Source of the DNA: CAVQND01 sp964653485
GTDB taxonomy: Bacteria > Verrucomicrobiota > Verrucomicrobiia > Limisphaerales > UBA8199
Reading direction: 5' to 3'
NCBI GenBank assembly: GCA_964653485.1
Contig: CAZZFF010000013.1
Span: 1 to 64,000 of the forward strand
Length of the DNA: 64,000 nucleotides
Shown here: positions 7,759-16,876 of the stretch, one piece after another
Numbering within the stretch: position 1 is the stretch's first letter
Layout of the letters: each line of letters starts with the position of its first letter
Translations under genes and position numbers: made by a program
Notes under the pieces: generated by a model
Databases searched by the model: none
Seen by the model: only the letters and a program-made list of their open reading frames with translations
Told to the model about the DNA's origin: nothing

Positions 7759-10700
7759 TCACGGCGAAGCTGGATGAGGTCGAGGCAGAACTGTAACGGG
7801 GTCTCGCCGGATCAGGAGGACGCCCGGGACTACGTCCGAGGCGACACCCCTGAACTCGACGCGGTAGCCGCGAAACCGAGGAGGGATGCGTGGCATGACT
7901 TCGGAGAAGGTAGCGGAGCCGTTGAACGGGCTATTGGTGAAGATCGGCAGCCAGGCCTGCAGGTTCGTTGATGAGATGTCCACCGTTGCATGGACCACGG
8001 CGGCATCGGCCGGGGGACCTACGATGTCAAACTGAAACGTCTGGTTGGTCGCAGTGCCGCTGACGCCCGGCGCGAGCGCGGCAGGGCCCTGCGCGACCGA
8101 AAGCTCCAGGGCCTTGGTGTCGTAGTCGACCTGCCAAACGAGCTCCTGTGGGAGCGCCGGGAGTTGCTGTGCGCTGAACTGGCTGCCCGTAGAATCGTAG
8201 TTCACGAGGATGAACGAGGTGCCGTTGGTGGGCGAGAAGCCGCTGGCCATGGAGACGATCAGCGTGCCTGCCAGCGCCGCCGCCCCGCTGACGGTGAGCT
8301 GTGTGCCCTTGCCTGGGGCCTCGACGACCAACTTGAGCTTGCTCGTGGGAGAGAACGTGTAGCCACCTGCGAGGACCAGCACGCCGCTCCGCAGGTCCAC
8401 GGTCCCATTGTTGCTGAATGGCACACCGTTGTTGTCGGCCAGGAAACTGGTATTGGCGCCGCCAGCCTTTGTGAATGTCCCATTGTTGACAAACATATTA
8501 GTGCCATAGCCGGTGACGACGGCATGCGCGTCGGTCCACGCCGTGAAGGAACCTTTGTTGTTCCAGATGCCGCCGTAGGCGAAAGCGAGGTTGCCTGCTC
8601 CGCTCCATACAACGGGCCCGGCGCTGCTGATCGTCCCGTTCGACAGCGTCTTGTCACTTGCCCCACTGAGGTTCAGGGCGAGCGTTGCGGGCAAATCCAA
8701 GCTGGCGCTGATGCTGCCGCCCGTCCAGTTAAATGCCCCCGCGCCTGTGAAAGTGCCGCTACCAGCGAGGGTACCGGCGGCGACCTCGAAGTTCCCGCTC
8801 AGCGCGGTCAGCCCGCCGCCGAGGCTGACCATGGCGCCGTTTAACCTGGTCGCCCCGGCGCCACTAAACACCGTGTTGCCATTCAAGAAGAAGCTGCCGG
8901 TGACGAACTCGGCACGAGCCCCTGAGGCCGCCGCGAACGTACCGTTGCTGCCACTGCCCCCACCCCCAAAAGTGACCACGCCGCTCTGCACGTTAAAGGT
9001 GCCGTTGTTGTTGAAGGCTACCCCACCATTGTCGGGCAAGAAGCTAGTGTTGGTGATGGAACTGGTCCCGCCCGCCTTGACGAAGGTGCCGTCGTTGACG
9101 AACACCGAGGCGCCGTACTGGGACAGGAAAACCTGCGAGTCGTTCAACACCGTGAAAGTGCCATTGTTGACCAGCGTGCTGCCGTTGGTGCCGCCGAACC
9201 AGAGGTCGCCCGCCCCGTTCCAGGTGGCTGGCCCTGCGCTCGTGACGACCGCCGAGTCCAACGACTTAACCCTGTCGCCGTTGAGGTTGAAGCTGACGTT
9301 TGCCGGCAGGCTAAGGGTGGCGCTAATGGTGCCCCCTGTCCAATTGAAGGTCCCTGATCCCAAGAATGCGGAGCTGCCAGCCAAGACACCGGAGGCCACC
9401 TCAAGGGTGCCGCCAGCGTCCAAAGTGCTTGCGCCGCCGCCGAGGACGACGGTCGCACCGTTGACACGGGTAAGCCCCGTGCCGCTGAACACATTGCTGC
9501 CACCTAAAAGGAAGCCCCCGGAGACGAATTCGGCCCGGGCGCCGGAGGCCGCCGCAAATATGCCATTGGTGCCCGCGCCGCCACCGCCGAAGGTGAGGAT
9601 ACCGGTTTGAACGCTGAGTGTGCCGTTGTTGTTGAAGGCCACGCCGCCGTTGTCAAGCACGAAGCTGGAATTGGTGATGGAGCTGGTCCCGCCCGCCTTG
9701 ACGAAGGTGCCGTTGTTGACGAACACCGAGGCGCCGTACTGGGAGAGGAAAACCTGCGAGTCGTTCAGCACCGTGAAGGTGCCGTTGTTGATTAGCGTGC
9801 TGCCAGTGTCGCCGCCGAACCAGAGGTTGCCCGCACCGCTCCAGGTAGCCGGCCCTGCGCTGGTAACGGACGCCGAGACCAGCGCCTTAGTGCTGTCGCC
9901 GCTTATATTGAAGCTGACGGTTGCCGGCAAGCTAATGGTGGCGCCAATGGTGCCCCCTGTCCAATCGAACGCCCCAGAGCCAGCGAATGCGCCTCTGCCG
10001 GCCAAGACCCCTGATCCGACCCCGAAGCTGGAGCCGCTATTCAGGGTGTTGGCTCCGCCCCCGAGCGTGACCGTGGCGCCGTTGACCAAGCAAGTACCCG
10101 CGCCGCCGAACGTCGTGTCGCCGTTCAAAAGGAAGCCATTGGCGGCCCACTCGATCCGCGAAGCCGGCGCCACCAGGTACGTACCGTTGGTACCTGCACC
10201 GCCACCGCCCAAGGTGAGGACGCCGGTTTGAACACTGAGGGTGCCGTTGTTGTTGAAGGCCACGCCGCCGTTGTCAAGCACGAAGCTGGAGTTGGTGATG
10301 GAGCTGGTCCCGCCCGCCTTGACGAAGGTGCCGTTGTTGACGAACACCGAGGCGCCGTACTGGGAGAGGAAAACCTGCGAGTCGTTCAGCACCGTGAAGG
10401 TGCCGTTGTTGATTAGCGTGCTGCCAGTGTCGCCGCCGAACCAGAGGTTGCCCGCACCGCTCCAGGTAGCCGGCCCTGCGCTGGTGACGGCCGCCGAGAC
10501 CAGCGCCTTGGTGCTGTCGCCGCTTAGGTTCAAGACGGCACCCGCCGGAACTCCATACTGGCCGGTGATGGTGCCGTTGGTCCAGTTCCAGGTTGAGCCG
10601 GTGGAGAACTGTACGGTGTTGGCGGTCAGCGTGCCGGCGAGATCGAGGGTCCCATTGGCGTAAATCCTGTTCGTGTCGGCGCCACTGAGCGTGAAGGACG

Positions 10701-13422
10701 CCCATGGCGGGATCGCGAGGTGCTGGCTGTCCACCCCCACCACGCGTCCAAAGCGCAGACTGGCGGCGGTGGCGTCGCCGTTGACGGTCACCGTGTAATC
10801 GCCCGGCGCATTGATCGCCACGGAGTCGGTCGGCAAGGGCACGCGCTGCGGCGTCCAGTTGGCCTCATCAAACCAGTTCCCGCTCGATGGGTATTGCCAA
10901 TATATCGTGGGGGGCGTGCCGGGGTCGTAAAACACGGTGATGGCGTTGGTCACTGCGTCGCCAAACCCGTCCACCGCGCGCGCCGCAATGGTGTACTGCT
11001 TCTCCCTGAGGAGATCGCGGGCATCCGGGCCGATGGGATAAAACTCCGTGACCTCGGACGGGTGCGCCGGGTAGTCGGTGCCGAGCCAGGTGGGCGTGGT
11101 GCTCCACGCGGTGCCGCTCCAATACCAGCGCGTGGGCGGGCCGCCCTCGGAGGCGCCGCCATCCCAGTAGATAGCCAGATCGACGCGCTGGATCCCCAAG
11201 CCGGTGTCCTCTGTGGCGAACGCGGTGAAGGTGTTCGTCAGCGTGTTCACGATGGAGTTATTCGCGAGGCTAAGGCTGACGCGGGGCACGTGCGCCGCAG
11301 TCATGGTCATCCGGATCTCCGTTGGAATGGCGGAGGCGTCTATGACGCGGACGATGAAGGTGTGGTCGCCATCGGACAGGTCCGCTCCGCTCGGCAGGCC
11401 GGTCACGAATGCCAGCGTCATGCCGTCCTGCTGAGAGCTCTGCACGTCGTAGTTGCTCGAGAGCACGTTCGTATCCCACTGCTGCGCAGCAAAGTCCCAC
11501 CACAGTCCATCGGATGCTCGGCTGATGTAGAGCTGGACCTGGTTGAGCGGCGCGCCGCTCGCGCCCGGGGACGCACTGATGACGACCGGGTTCTGCGCAT
11601 CGAGCTCAGAGAATTGGGCGCCGTCGATGGGCGGAACGACCCCACCGATGTTGACCCAGTCCGCCAGCGGCCCGCTGTTGGGGCTCCGCGTGTAAATGTC
11701 GGCCGTCATCACGGGGCCGGGGTCGGAGATGTTGCTCACGGTCACGTAGGTGTTGATGCCGGGGTTGAGGCCCTTGTTGTAGGCGGAGCTGTTGGGCGCG
11801 GTATTGGTGCCGAAGACCCGGTTGCCCGTGGAGCCGGGGAAGGGGTCGCCGGCGTCCCCAACGTTCTGCCTGGCCTGCACGGCGAAGTTGGTGCCCGCGT
11901 TGGTGATGCTCAGTTGCCAAAGGTTATCGGCCTGCATCAGCGCGACGTGATAGTTACCGCTGTTGGTGCTGGGGGGCGCCCCGCCCGCGCTGATAGGGTA
12001 CCACGTGTGCGTGTTATCGGAGTTGTCGTTGTTGACGCCTTTGGTGTCGTCGATGTGCCAAATGAGCAGGCCGCTGGCCGGCAAGGCCGAGTCGAAATTG
12101 GTCCAGTAGCGGTTCTCCACAAGGAAATACTCGGAGGCGCTGAGCCCGTCCTTCCACAGGCGGGCCGCAAAGGGCGCGACGGCGGACGCCGGGAACTGGA
12201 CCCCCTTGTAATCGAGGGTGTAGTCGACGGGGGTGATCCAGCCCAGCTTGGCCTTGGACCAAGCATCAAAGTGCGCGGGGCAATCCCCCGGGCGCCCCCC
12301 GGCCCCGTAATTCCAAGTGCCGCCACCCATCACGCTCCAAGCGCCGACCCCGGCGGAGGCGTAGGTGGTGTCATAGAGGTCGGGCAGCCCCAGGGCATGG
12401 CCGTACTCGTGGCAGAATACGCCGACGGTGCTAGGGCCGGTGACGCCGTTGATTGCCAGGATCTCCGGCTCGAGGATGTAGTCGTCAATCAGCACACCCC
12501 CGGGCGCGAGGATGGGCTGCAGGCCGTCATTGGACAGGCTGCCCCGGTGGGACCAGATCGCATTAGGCCCGCCGCCTGCCTCTTCCCCCCGCCCTGCGTG
12601 GACCACGCTCACGACCGGCACCTTGCCGCTACCCGACTGATCGTATGGGGCGAAGTTGTAGCCGGCGGCGATGGCGGCCTGGATCGCATCATATACGAAT
12701 TGCGCGGCGGGGCCGCCGAGGTTCGCCTTGTTGGGCGGCGAGGGACTGGGGTTCGGCGCGTAAAAGGCCGCCGTGTGGGCGACGGAGACCCAATCCTGAA
12801 CACCGCTAGGCCCGGGGACCACGGTGAACTTGCCGTAGGAAACCTCGCTGTAGAAGGTGGCCATCGATCGCACCCCGGCGCCGGTTGCGAAGAGCTTGTT
12901 GCTGATGGTGCTCGATGACACCGTGTGCGTCACATCGGAGAAGTCGGCGAAAACGATCGGCAGGTAGGCGGTGCCGCGGCTGACAACAACCTTGGCGCGC
13001 GTCGGTTGGCTGGCATAGGACGACCAGACCGGGTGGTTAGCGATCTGCGCCTGGGAAGGGCTGGGCCGCCAAGCCGGGGCAGGGGGGGCGCCAACGCCAA
13101 CCCGCTGCATACTCAGTTGCGGAGCCCCCGGGGCGCCGGGCAGCAGGTACACCCAGAAGCCGGTAACGGCATCTAAAGCCACCGGGCGGCCGTCCTGGGT
13201 CTCATACCAGTGAAACCACTCGTCGCCGCGGACTCGCAAGAGAAGGTCCTGGCCGTCAGGTTGGGAGAAATGAAACAGGCTCGGGGCCGCAGGACCGGCG
13301 AAAAGACAAAGGGGGCTCAGCAACGCAACTAACGCGAGAACAAGGCATCCCAATCGCTCAATGCGCGGTTCTGACCCTCCAAAGGGATGAGTGGACGGGA
13401 AGAGGACAGGAACATCGTTCAT
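7759..13422 (-). CDS. Giant secreted M6-like metalloprotease with beta-repeat passenger
   Basis: The 1,887-residue product has a signal peptide (h-region about 24-42) and an M6/immune-inhibitor-A-like peptidase domain (about 140-520). The zinc motif CHEYGHALGLPDLYD places His338, Glu339 and His342, with Asp348 in the usual third-ligand area and SVMGGGTWN as the downstream Met region. From about residue 600 come Ig-like and beta-sandwich segments, then four Gly/Asn-rich beta-solenoid repeats of about 207 residues (starting near 970, 1178, 1385 and 1594) resembling autotransporter passenger repeats. No C-terminal beta-barrel or PEP-CTERM sorting signal is seen, so the export route is unclear. 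Three repeats are nearly identical in DNA. Likely an extracellular protease with an adhesive stalk. Confidence 0.82.
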   Translation of the reverse strand: MNDVPVLFPSTHPFGGSEPRIERLGCLVLALVALLSPLCLFAGPAAPSLFHFSQPDGQDLLLRVRGDEWFHWYETQDGRPVALDAVTGFWVYLLPGAPGAPQLSMQRVGVGAPPAPAWRPSPSQAQIANHPVWSSYASQPTRAKVVVSRGTAYLPIVFADFSDVTHTVSSSTISNKLFATGAGVRSMATFYSEVSYGKFTVVPGPSGVQDWVSVAHTAAFYAPNPSPSPPNKANLGGPAAQFVYDAIQAAIAAGYNFAPYDQSGSGKVPVVSVVHAGRGEEAGGGPNAIWSHRGSLSNDGLQPILAPGGVLIDDYILEPEILAINGVTGPSTVGVFCHEYGHALGLPDLYDTTYASAGVGAWSVMGGGTWNYGAGGRPGDCPAHFDAWSKAKLGWITPVDYTLDYKGVQFPASAVAPFAARLWKDGLSASEYFLVENRYWTNFDSALPASGLLIWHIDDTKGVNNDNSDNTHTWYPISAGGAPPSTNSGNYHVALMQADNLWQLSITNAGTNFAVQARQNVGDAGDPFPGSTGNRVFGTNTAPNSSAYNKGLNPGINTYVTVSNISDPGPVMTADIYTRSPNSGPLADWVNIGGVVPPIDGAQFSELDAQNPVVISASPGASGAPLNQVQLYISRASDGLWWDFAAQQWDTNVLSSNYDVQSSQQDGMTLAFVTGLPSGADLSDGDHTFIVRVIDASAIPTEIRMTMTAAHVPRVSLSLANNSIVNTLTNTFTAFATEDTGLGIQRVDLAIYWDGGASEGGPPTRWYWSGTAWSTTPTWLGTDYPAHPSEVTEFYPIGPDARDLLREKQYTIAARAVDGFGDAVTNAITVFYDPGTPPTIYWQYPSSGNWFDEANWTPQRVPLPTDSVAINAPGDYTVTVNGDATAASLRFGRVVGVDSQHLAIPPWASFTLSGADTNRIYANGTLDLAGTLTANTVQFSTGSTWNWTNGTITGQYGVPAGAVLNLSGDSTKALVSAAVTSAGPATWSGAGNLWFGGDTGSTLINNGTFTVLNDSQVFLSQYGASVFVNNGTFVKAGGTSSITNSSFVLDNGGVAFNNNGTLSVQTGVLTLGGGGAGTNGTYLVAPASRIEWAANGFLLNGDTTFGGAGTCLVNGATVTLGGGANTLNSGSSFGVGSGVLAGRGAFAGSGAFDWTGGTIGATISLPATVSFNISGDSTKALVSASVTSAGPATWSGAGNLWFGGDTGSTLINNGTFTVLNDSQVFLSQYGASVFVNNGTFVKAGGTSSITNSSFVLDNGGVAFNNNGTLSVQTGILTFGGGGAGTNGIFAAASGARAEFVSGGFLLGGSNVFSGTGLTRVNGATVVLGGGASTLDAGGTLEVASGVLAGSSAFLGSGTFNWTGGTISATLSLPANVSFNLNGDRVKSLDSAVVTSAGPATWNGAGDLWFGGTNGSTLVNNGTFTVLNDSQVFLSQYGASVFVNDGTFVKAGGTSSITNTSFLPDNGGVAFNNNGTFNVQSGVVTFGGGGSGSNGTFAAASGARAEFVTGSFFLNGNTVFSGAGATRLNGAMVSLGGGLTALSGNFEVAAGTLAGSGTFTGAGAFNWTGGSISASLDLPATLALNLSGASDKTLSNGTISSAGPVVWSGAGNLAFAYGGIWNNKGSFTAWTDAHAVVTGYGTNMFVNNGTFTKAGGANTSFLADNNGVPFSNNGTVDLRSGVLVLAGGYTFSPTSKLKLVVEAPGKGTQLTVSGAAALAGTLIVSMASGFSPTNGTSFILVNYDSTGSQFSAQQLPALPQELVWQVDYDTKALELSVAQGPAALAPGVSGTATNQTFQFDIVGPPADAAVVHATVDISSTNLQAWLPIFTNSPFNGSATFSEVMPRIPPRFRGYRVEFRGVASDVVPGVLLIRRDPVTVLPRPHPASP
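8981..10524 (-). repeat. 621-bp-period coding repeats in the metalloprotease gene
   Basis: Blocks of about 300 bp at 8981-9282, 9602-9903 and 10223-10524 recur with a 621-bp period. The last two differ at only about nine positions by eye; the first is more diverged but clearly homologous. A fourth, more distant unit lies at about 8400-8660. The period is a multiple of three, so copy-number change keeps the frame. Confidence 0.9.
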
Positions 13423-13959
13423 AGTAATTTGTGAATCCGGCTTCTGAGTTGGAGATCAACCCCAAAGCAATCACACGAGAGCGTCCACACTGTGGAACGC
13501 TGCCGGAAGAATGTCTAATAGGGCGAATCACGATTCAATATAGACCGGAGCTCACTCGTGTCAAATGACCGCTGCCGGGGTTGCCGCAGACGAACGGGTC
13601 GAGCGGACCTGAAACCGCGCAGGTGAAGCGGGCGCCGAATAAGCGGTTTTCCATCAAGCGCAAACCAATATCGCCGCCGCCACGACCGCCGAGGGCGAGG
13701 CAGAGCCCGCACGCATTACCAAGATGAGACAAGCGATGAACAACAAAAGTGGCCTAATCCAGGTGAAGATGGCGATAGCCTATCATTTGCGCGGCAGACG
13801 AATCGTCATGATCCCCTTGGGCAGCGCCAGCGCGTTCAGCCTGCAAACCCTGGACATCAACGATATCCTCCGCCAGACGGGCCTCATAAAGGCCAAGCAA
13901 CGGGAATCGCTTCTTTTGGGGCGGCGACCCGCAGTGCTCCGTACCGTGTATTCTCACAG
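13423..13959. other. Intergenic region without a supported gene
   Basis: Short frames exist, for example 13724-13966 (+) and 13535-13732 (-), but none has a recognised motif or a ribosome binding site. The minus-strand frame is rich in Gly/Arg as expected for GC-rich noncoding DNA. The stretch should hold the promoter of the metalloprotease gene, though no convincing -35/-10 pair was picked out. Confidence 0.5.
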
Positions 13960-15870
13960 CTATTGACAGCCCGGGCTAACGCTCCACCTCCTCAGCGCGT
14001 GCTTCAACGTCTTATCGGTCGGGTTCATCTTGACGGCTTGCCGGAGCTCGAGCAGCGCGCGCCTCTGGTCGCCAGACTTGGCCAGTGCCGCGGCTAACTG
14101 CACGCTGAATGGGGGATGACCTGGAAACGCCCGAGTCAGGTATTGCAGGTGCTCGATGGCTTCCTGGTATCGTTGCGACTCCTGACAGAGCCAGGCCAGG
14201 TTGAAACGCGCCGGCCAGTAGTCGGGTTCGAGGCTGACTACGGTCCGATACGTCCCGAGGCAGGTTTCGGCGTGTTGGGTTGTGAAGACCTCTTGGCGGG
14301 CCTGAATCGCAGTTTCCGCCGCGCGCTGACGCGCCGCGTGATCCAGTTGGTCCAGGAAGGGAGGCCGCGCGGTCAACCGCGCCATAGCTGACGCCACGCT
14401 CAGATCGTCATAGCTGGTATAAGGCACGGTCTGAAGGCAATCCTCATACGTTGGAATGCCGCCGCGCGCCCGGCAACCGAGTGACTGCTCCAGAATCGGC
14501 GCCAGGCGCTCGTAAACCGTTCGCGCCAACACGTACGCGCCCGCGAATGTCGGGTGAACATGGTCGTTAAAGAGCCGTCCTCCGGGAACTCCGGCGTCGC
14601 TCAGAGGGCTCTCGGAGAACGCCCGCTCAACATCCGCCAGGACCACCCCTCGCCCCTCCCAGCGAGCGGCAAGGTCGCGGATGCCGCGGTTGATCGCCGA
14701 GTCCGCGCGAAACTGTGTGGCGTCCCAATCCCTCGCCGACTCGTATCGGGCCCGCGCGCGCGCCGCCTCTCCCGCTCGCGAATAACATCGGCCAAGACGA
14801 AACTGCAATTCCGCGAAATGATCATCAATCTTCGCGGCCGATTCGTAGGCCTCGATCGCCTCGGGAAACCGCCCGTCTGCCTCCCGCTGGATTCCCACCT
14901 CGAAGGCCCGCTCCCATTGCCCTTGCTCGGCCGTAGTTAGGTCGCTTCGGTGGAGTGACCCTAATGGCGGGCAGTCCCCAAGATTCACCGCCACCGTTCC
15001 CAGGATCACCTTCGCCCCATGGGAAGTGGCCGCACGGCAGGTGTCTTCCAGGTTGGCTCGGAAATTCCCGGCGATGGCCTCGCGCCGCCAATCATCGGCC
15101 CGCAGGCGGTGTTTGCGGAAAAAGGCCATGTCCTGGGGCTTGTCCTCCTCGATCGATGGGCAAAGCCGGCTTTCCACGCCGTCGAGCCACTGTCCCAAGC
15201 GGCATGACCCCAGCCATCGTATCACGCGAATGAAGGTTAGAGATTGACTCCACCGCGGGGAATCCGGGTCCGGAGCGTGAAATCCAACCACCTCGTTATT
15301 GCCCATGTACACCACGAAATAATCGACCTCGTGCCGCGCGCATTCCTTGGCGATTAACCGTATGATGTGGGAGTTGATGCCGCGCATCGCGGCGTTAATC
15401 ACCTCGAATCGCCGCTCTGGAAAGTTGCGGCGCATGGCGATCTCCAGGATTCGTCCGAAGCCGAAGGCCGGGTCGGGGGTGCCCATCGCGGCCGATTCTC
15501 CCAGCACACAAACCCGTATGGTCCCAGGCGCCTTCCTGGACGCGAGGGTGAAGAGGAATGGCCTCAGTGCGGTACTGCTCGAATAGAACTGCCAAGCGAA
15601 CCTCGAGTTGCTGATGAGCTGGCCGGGCGGCTTCGCTGGGATGAGGAACGCCGTCGGAGACCCATAGCCACAGAGCCGCAGACCTCCCTCCGCGAGCGAG
15701 AAAGCCACCACGGGTGAGACCGTGAGCAACACCGCGCGCTTCAACCATTCTCCCCACCCTCCGCTTGCGACTCGATGCGGAATTGAGACGGGCTCCGCCC
15801 TCCCGGAAGCGTACCCCACCGCCGACGCTTCCGCCCGCGCCCGCCGCATGCGAATTGGGTAGTCGCTCAT
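13960..15870 (-). CDS. Membrane-anchored SGNH hydrolase with TPR repeats
   Basis: The 636-residue protein has one N-terminal membrane helix (about 43-61, VLLTVSPVVAFSLAEGGL), then an SGNH-type domain with RVCVLGESAAMG (candidate Ser126), NAAMRGINSH, VVYMGNNEV (block III) and DHVHPTFAG (C-terminal Asp/His pair). TPR-like repeats are inserted in the middle (RFPEAIEAYESAAKIDDHF) and form the C-terminus (YQEAIEHLQYLTRAFPGHPP, RRALLELRQAVKMNPTDKT). Proteins of this layout resemble acyl-modifying SGNH enzymes of exopolysaccharide systems, but no such cluster is adjacent. I chose ATG 15870; upstream codons to 15921 add a Cys/Pro-rich stretch without support. Confidence 0.8.
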   Translation of the reverse strand: MSDYPIRMRRARAEASAVGYASGRAEPVSIPHRVASGGWGEWLKRAVLLTVSPVVAFSLAEGGLRLCGYGSPTAFLIPAKPPGQLISNSRFAWQFYSSSTALRPFLFTLASRKAPGTIRVCVLGESAAMGTPDPAFGFGRILEIAMRRNFPERRFEVINAAMRGINSHIIRLIAKECARHEVDYFVVYMGNNEVVGFHAPDPDSPRWSQSLTFIRVIRWLGSCRLGQWLDGVESRLCPSIEEDKPQDMAFFRKHRLRADDWRREAIAGNFRANLEDTCRAATSHGAKVILGTVAVNLGDCPPLGSLHRSDLTTAEQGQWERAFEVGIQREADGRFPEAIEAYESAAKIDDHFAELQFRLGRCYSRAGEAARARARYESARDWDATQFRADSAINRGIRDLAARWEGRGVVLADVERAFSESPLSDAGVPGGRLFNDHVHPTFAGAYVLARTVYERLAPILEQSLGCRARGGIPTYEDCLQTVPYTSYDDLSVASAMARLTARPPFLDQLDHAARQRAAETAIQARQEVFTTQHAETCLGTYRTVVSLEPDYWPARFNLAWLCQESQRYQEAIEHLQYLTRAFPGHPPFSVQLAAALAKSGDQRRALLELRQAVKMNPTDKTLKHALRRWSVSPGCQ

Positions 15871-16123
15871 GCGATAGATCACACTCGTGCTTATGCGCGG
15901 GGGCGCACATGCGCACGCCACGCCGCACGGGGTTTCAGTGAATTGCCGCGACTATGGACAAGGCGCCCTAGGAGGTCAAGCGAAAAGTCAAACCACAACC
16001 CCTTGTTTAGTGCTCATCCGAGTTCCCATGCGCGGTTTGTCCTATCTCCAACCCAGGTGTTTGTGTGCGATCAAACTCGAGTATGACGCCTCCTCGGTGG
16101 TCATCGCAAGACCTCCAACGAGC

Positions 16124-16771
16124 CTAAAACGCCCTGAAGGTTTCAGGCACTTTTGCCGCCTCATCCTGCCCCAGCGTGTCGAGGAACCCAATCCAGCGCG
16201 GCGGCAGGGCAAAAACGAACTGTGCGTTCTCTCCGAGTTTGCCCGGACCGATGGGAGCCGCGCTCACAGCGAGGTGCTCCTGCTCCACAAGCGCCCACTC
16301 CTCATGCGTAAACACCATTACCGGAAGGTCCTGCCACGGCGCGTCTGCTGTCCACTGTGGGTGCCGAAGAAGAAACTCCGGCCCCGCGTAAGTCCCCGTC
16401 GTCTCGCCCTGCTCGTCCTGTGTCCGCCCCTGCCATGTCCCCGCGACCACCGAGTATCCCTTCCAGTCGGACGGAAAAGTCATTCCGAATCCATATTGTT
16501 CGTTTCGGTATTCGACGGCGCCGCCGATCCCGCCACGCTCTTGAGGCTGAGCCCTCGGTTCGGTGTTCTCCTGCTCAAGTTGGCGCAATCTCACCCCCTG
16601 ACCGCGCACCCGCATCAACTCGCCTCCGTCCGTCTGCAAGGCTTCAACAGGGGTGCGAAGGTCGGCGTTTTCCTCCACCAGTCCCGTCATCTGCCGCTGC
16701 AACAGGAAGAGCGTGGCAATGCTGAGCAACATCACCACCAGCGCTCCGATTCTCAGCTTTGCGGTTGTCAT
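16124..16771 (-). CDS. Membrane-anchored PsbP-like conserved hypothetical protein
   Basis: The 215-residue product has an N-terminal membrane helix (about 7-25), a heptad-rich segment (LVEENADLRTPVEALQ, about 31-75) likely to form a coiled coil, and a C-terminal domain starting VEYRNEQYGFGMTFPSDWKG. That domain continues with FLLRHPQWTADAPWQDLPVM and AAPIGPGKLGENAQFVFALP, a pattern I recognise from conserved hypothetical proteins related to PsbP/Mog1-like folds in many bacteria. The function is unknown. It is monocistronic as far as visible. Confidence 0.75.
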   Translation of the reverse strand: MTTAKLRIGALVVMLLSIATLFLLQRQMTGLVEENADLRTPVEALQTDGGELMRVRGQGVRLRQLEQENTEPRAQPQERGGIGGAVEYRNEQYGFGMTFPSDWKGYSVVAGTWQGRTQDEQGETTGTYAGPEFLLRHPQWTADAPWQDLPVMVFTHEEWALVEQEHLAVSAAPIGPGKLGENAQFVFALPPRWIGFLDTLGQDEAAKVPETFRAF

Positions 16772-16876
16772 GCTTCAAGAGTGCTCTGGCCGCAGTCGCG
16801 ATGCGGCCTGCTCTCAGGTTGAATCATGCAGGTCCACCGCGCAACCCGATTGGTGCCGCGCTTCATCGGCGGCGAG

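Noticed and set aside
9607..10416. Two almost identical 62-residue plus-strand frames (9607-9795, 10228-10416)
   Set aside because: They are antisense reflections of the 621-bp coding repeats, not duplicated small genes.
10720..12918. A 732-codon open frame on the plus strand
   Set aside because: It is antisense to the metalloprotease gene across its zinc-site region; the HExxH protein is the real product.
13724..13966. An 80-codon plus frame next to the SGNH-TPR gene
   Set aside because: No ribosome binding site, no recognised motif, and it overlaps the end of the neighbouring gene antisense.
15887..16822. A 311-codon plus frame
   Set aside because: It is antisense to the PsbP-like gene and rich in Arg/Pro/His; the minus-strand product has recognisable motifs.
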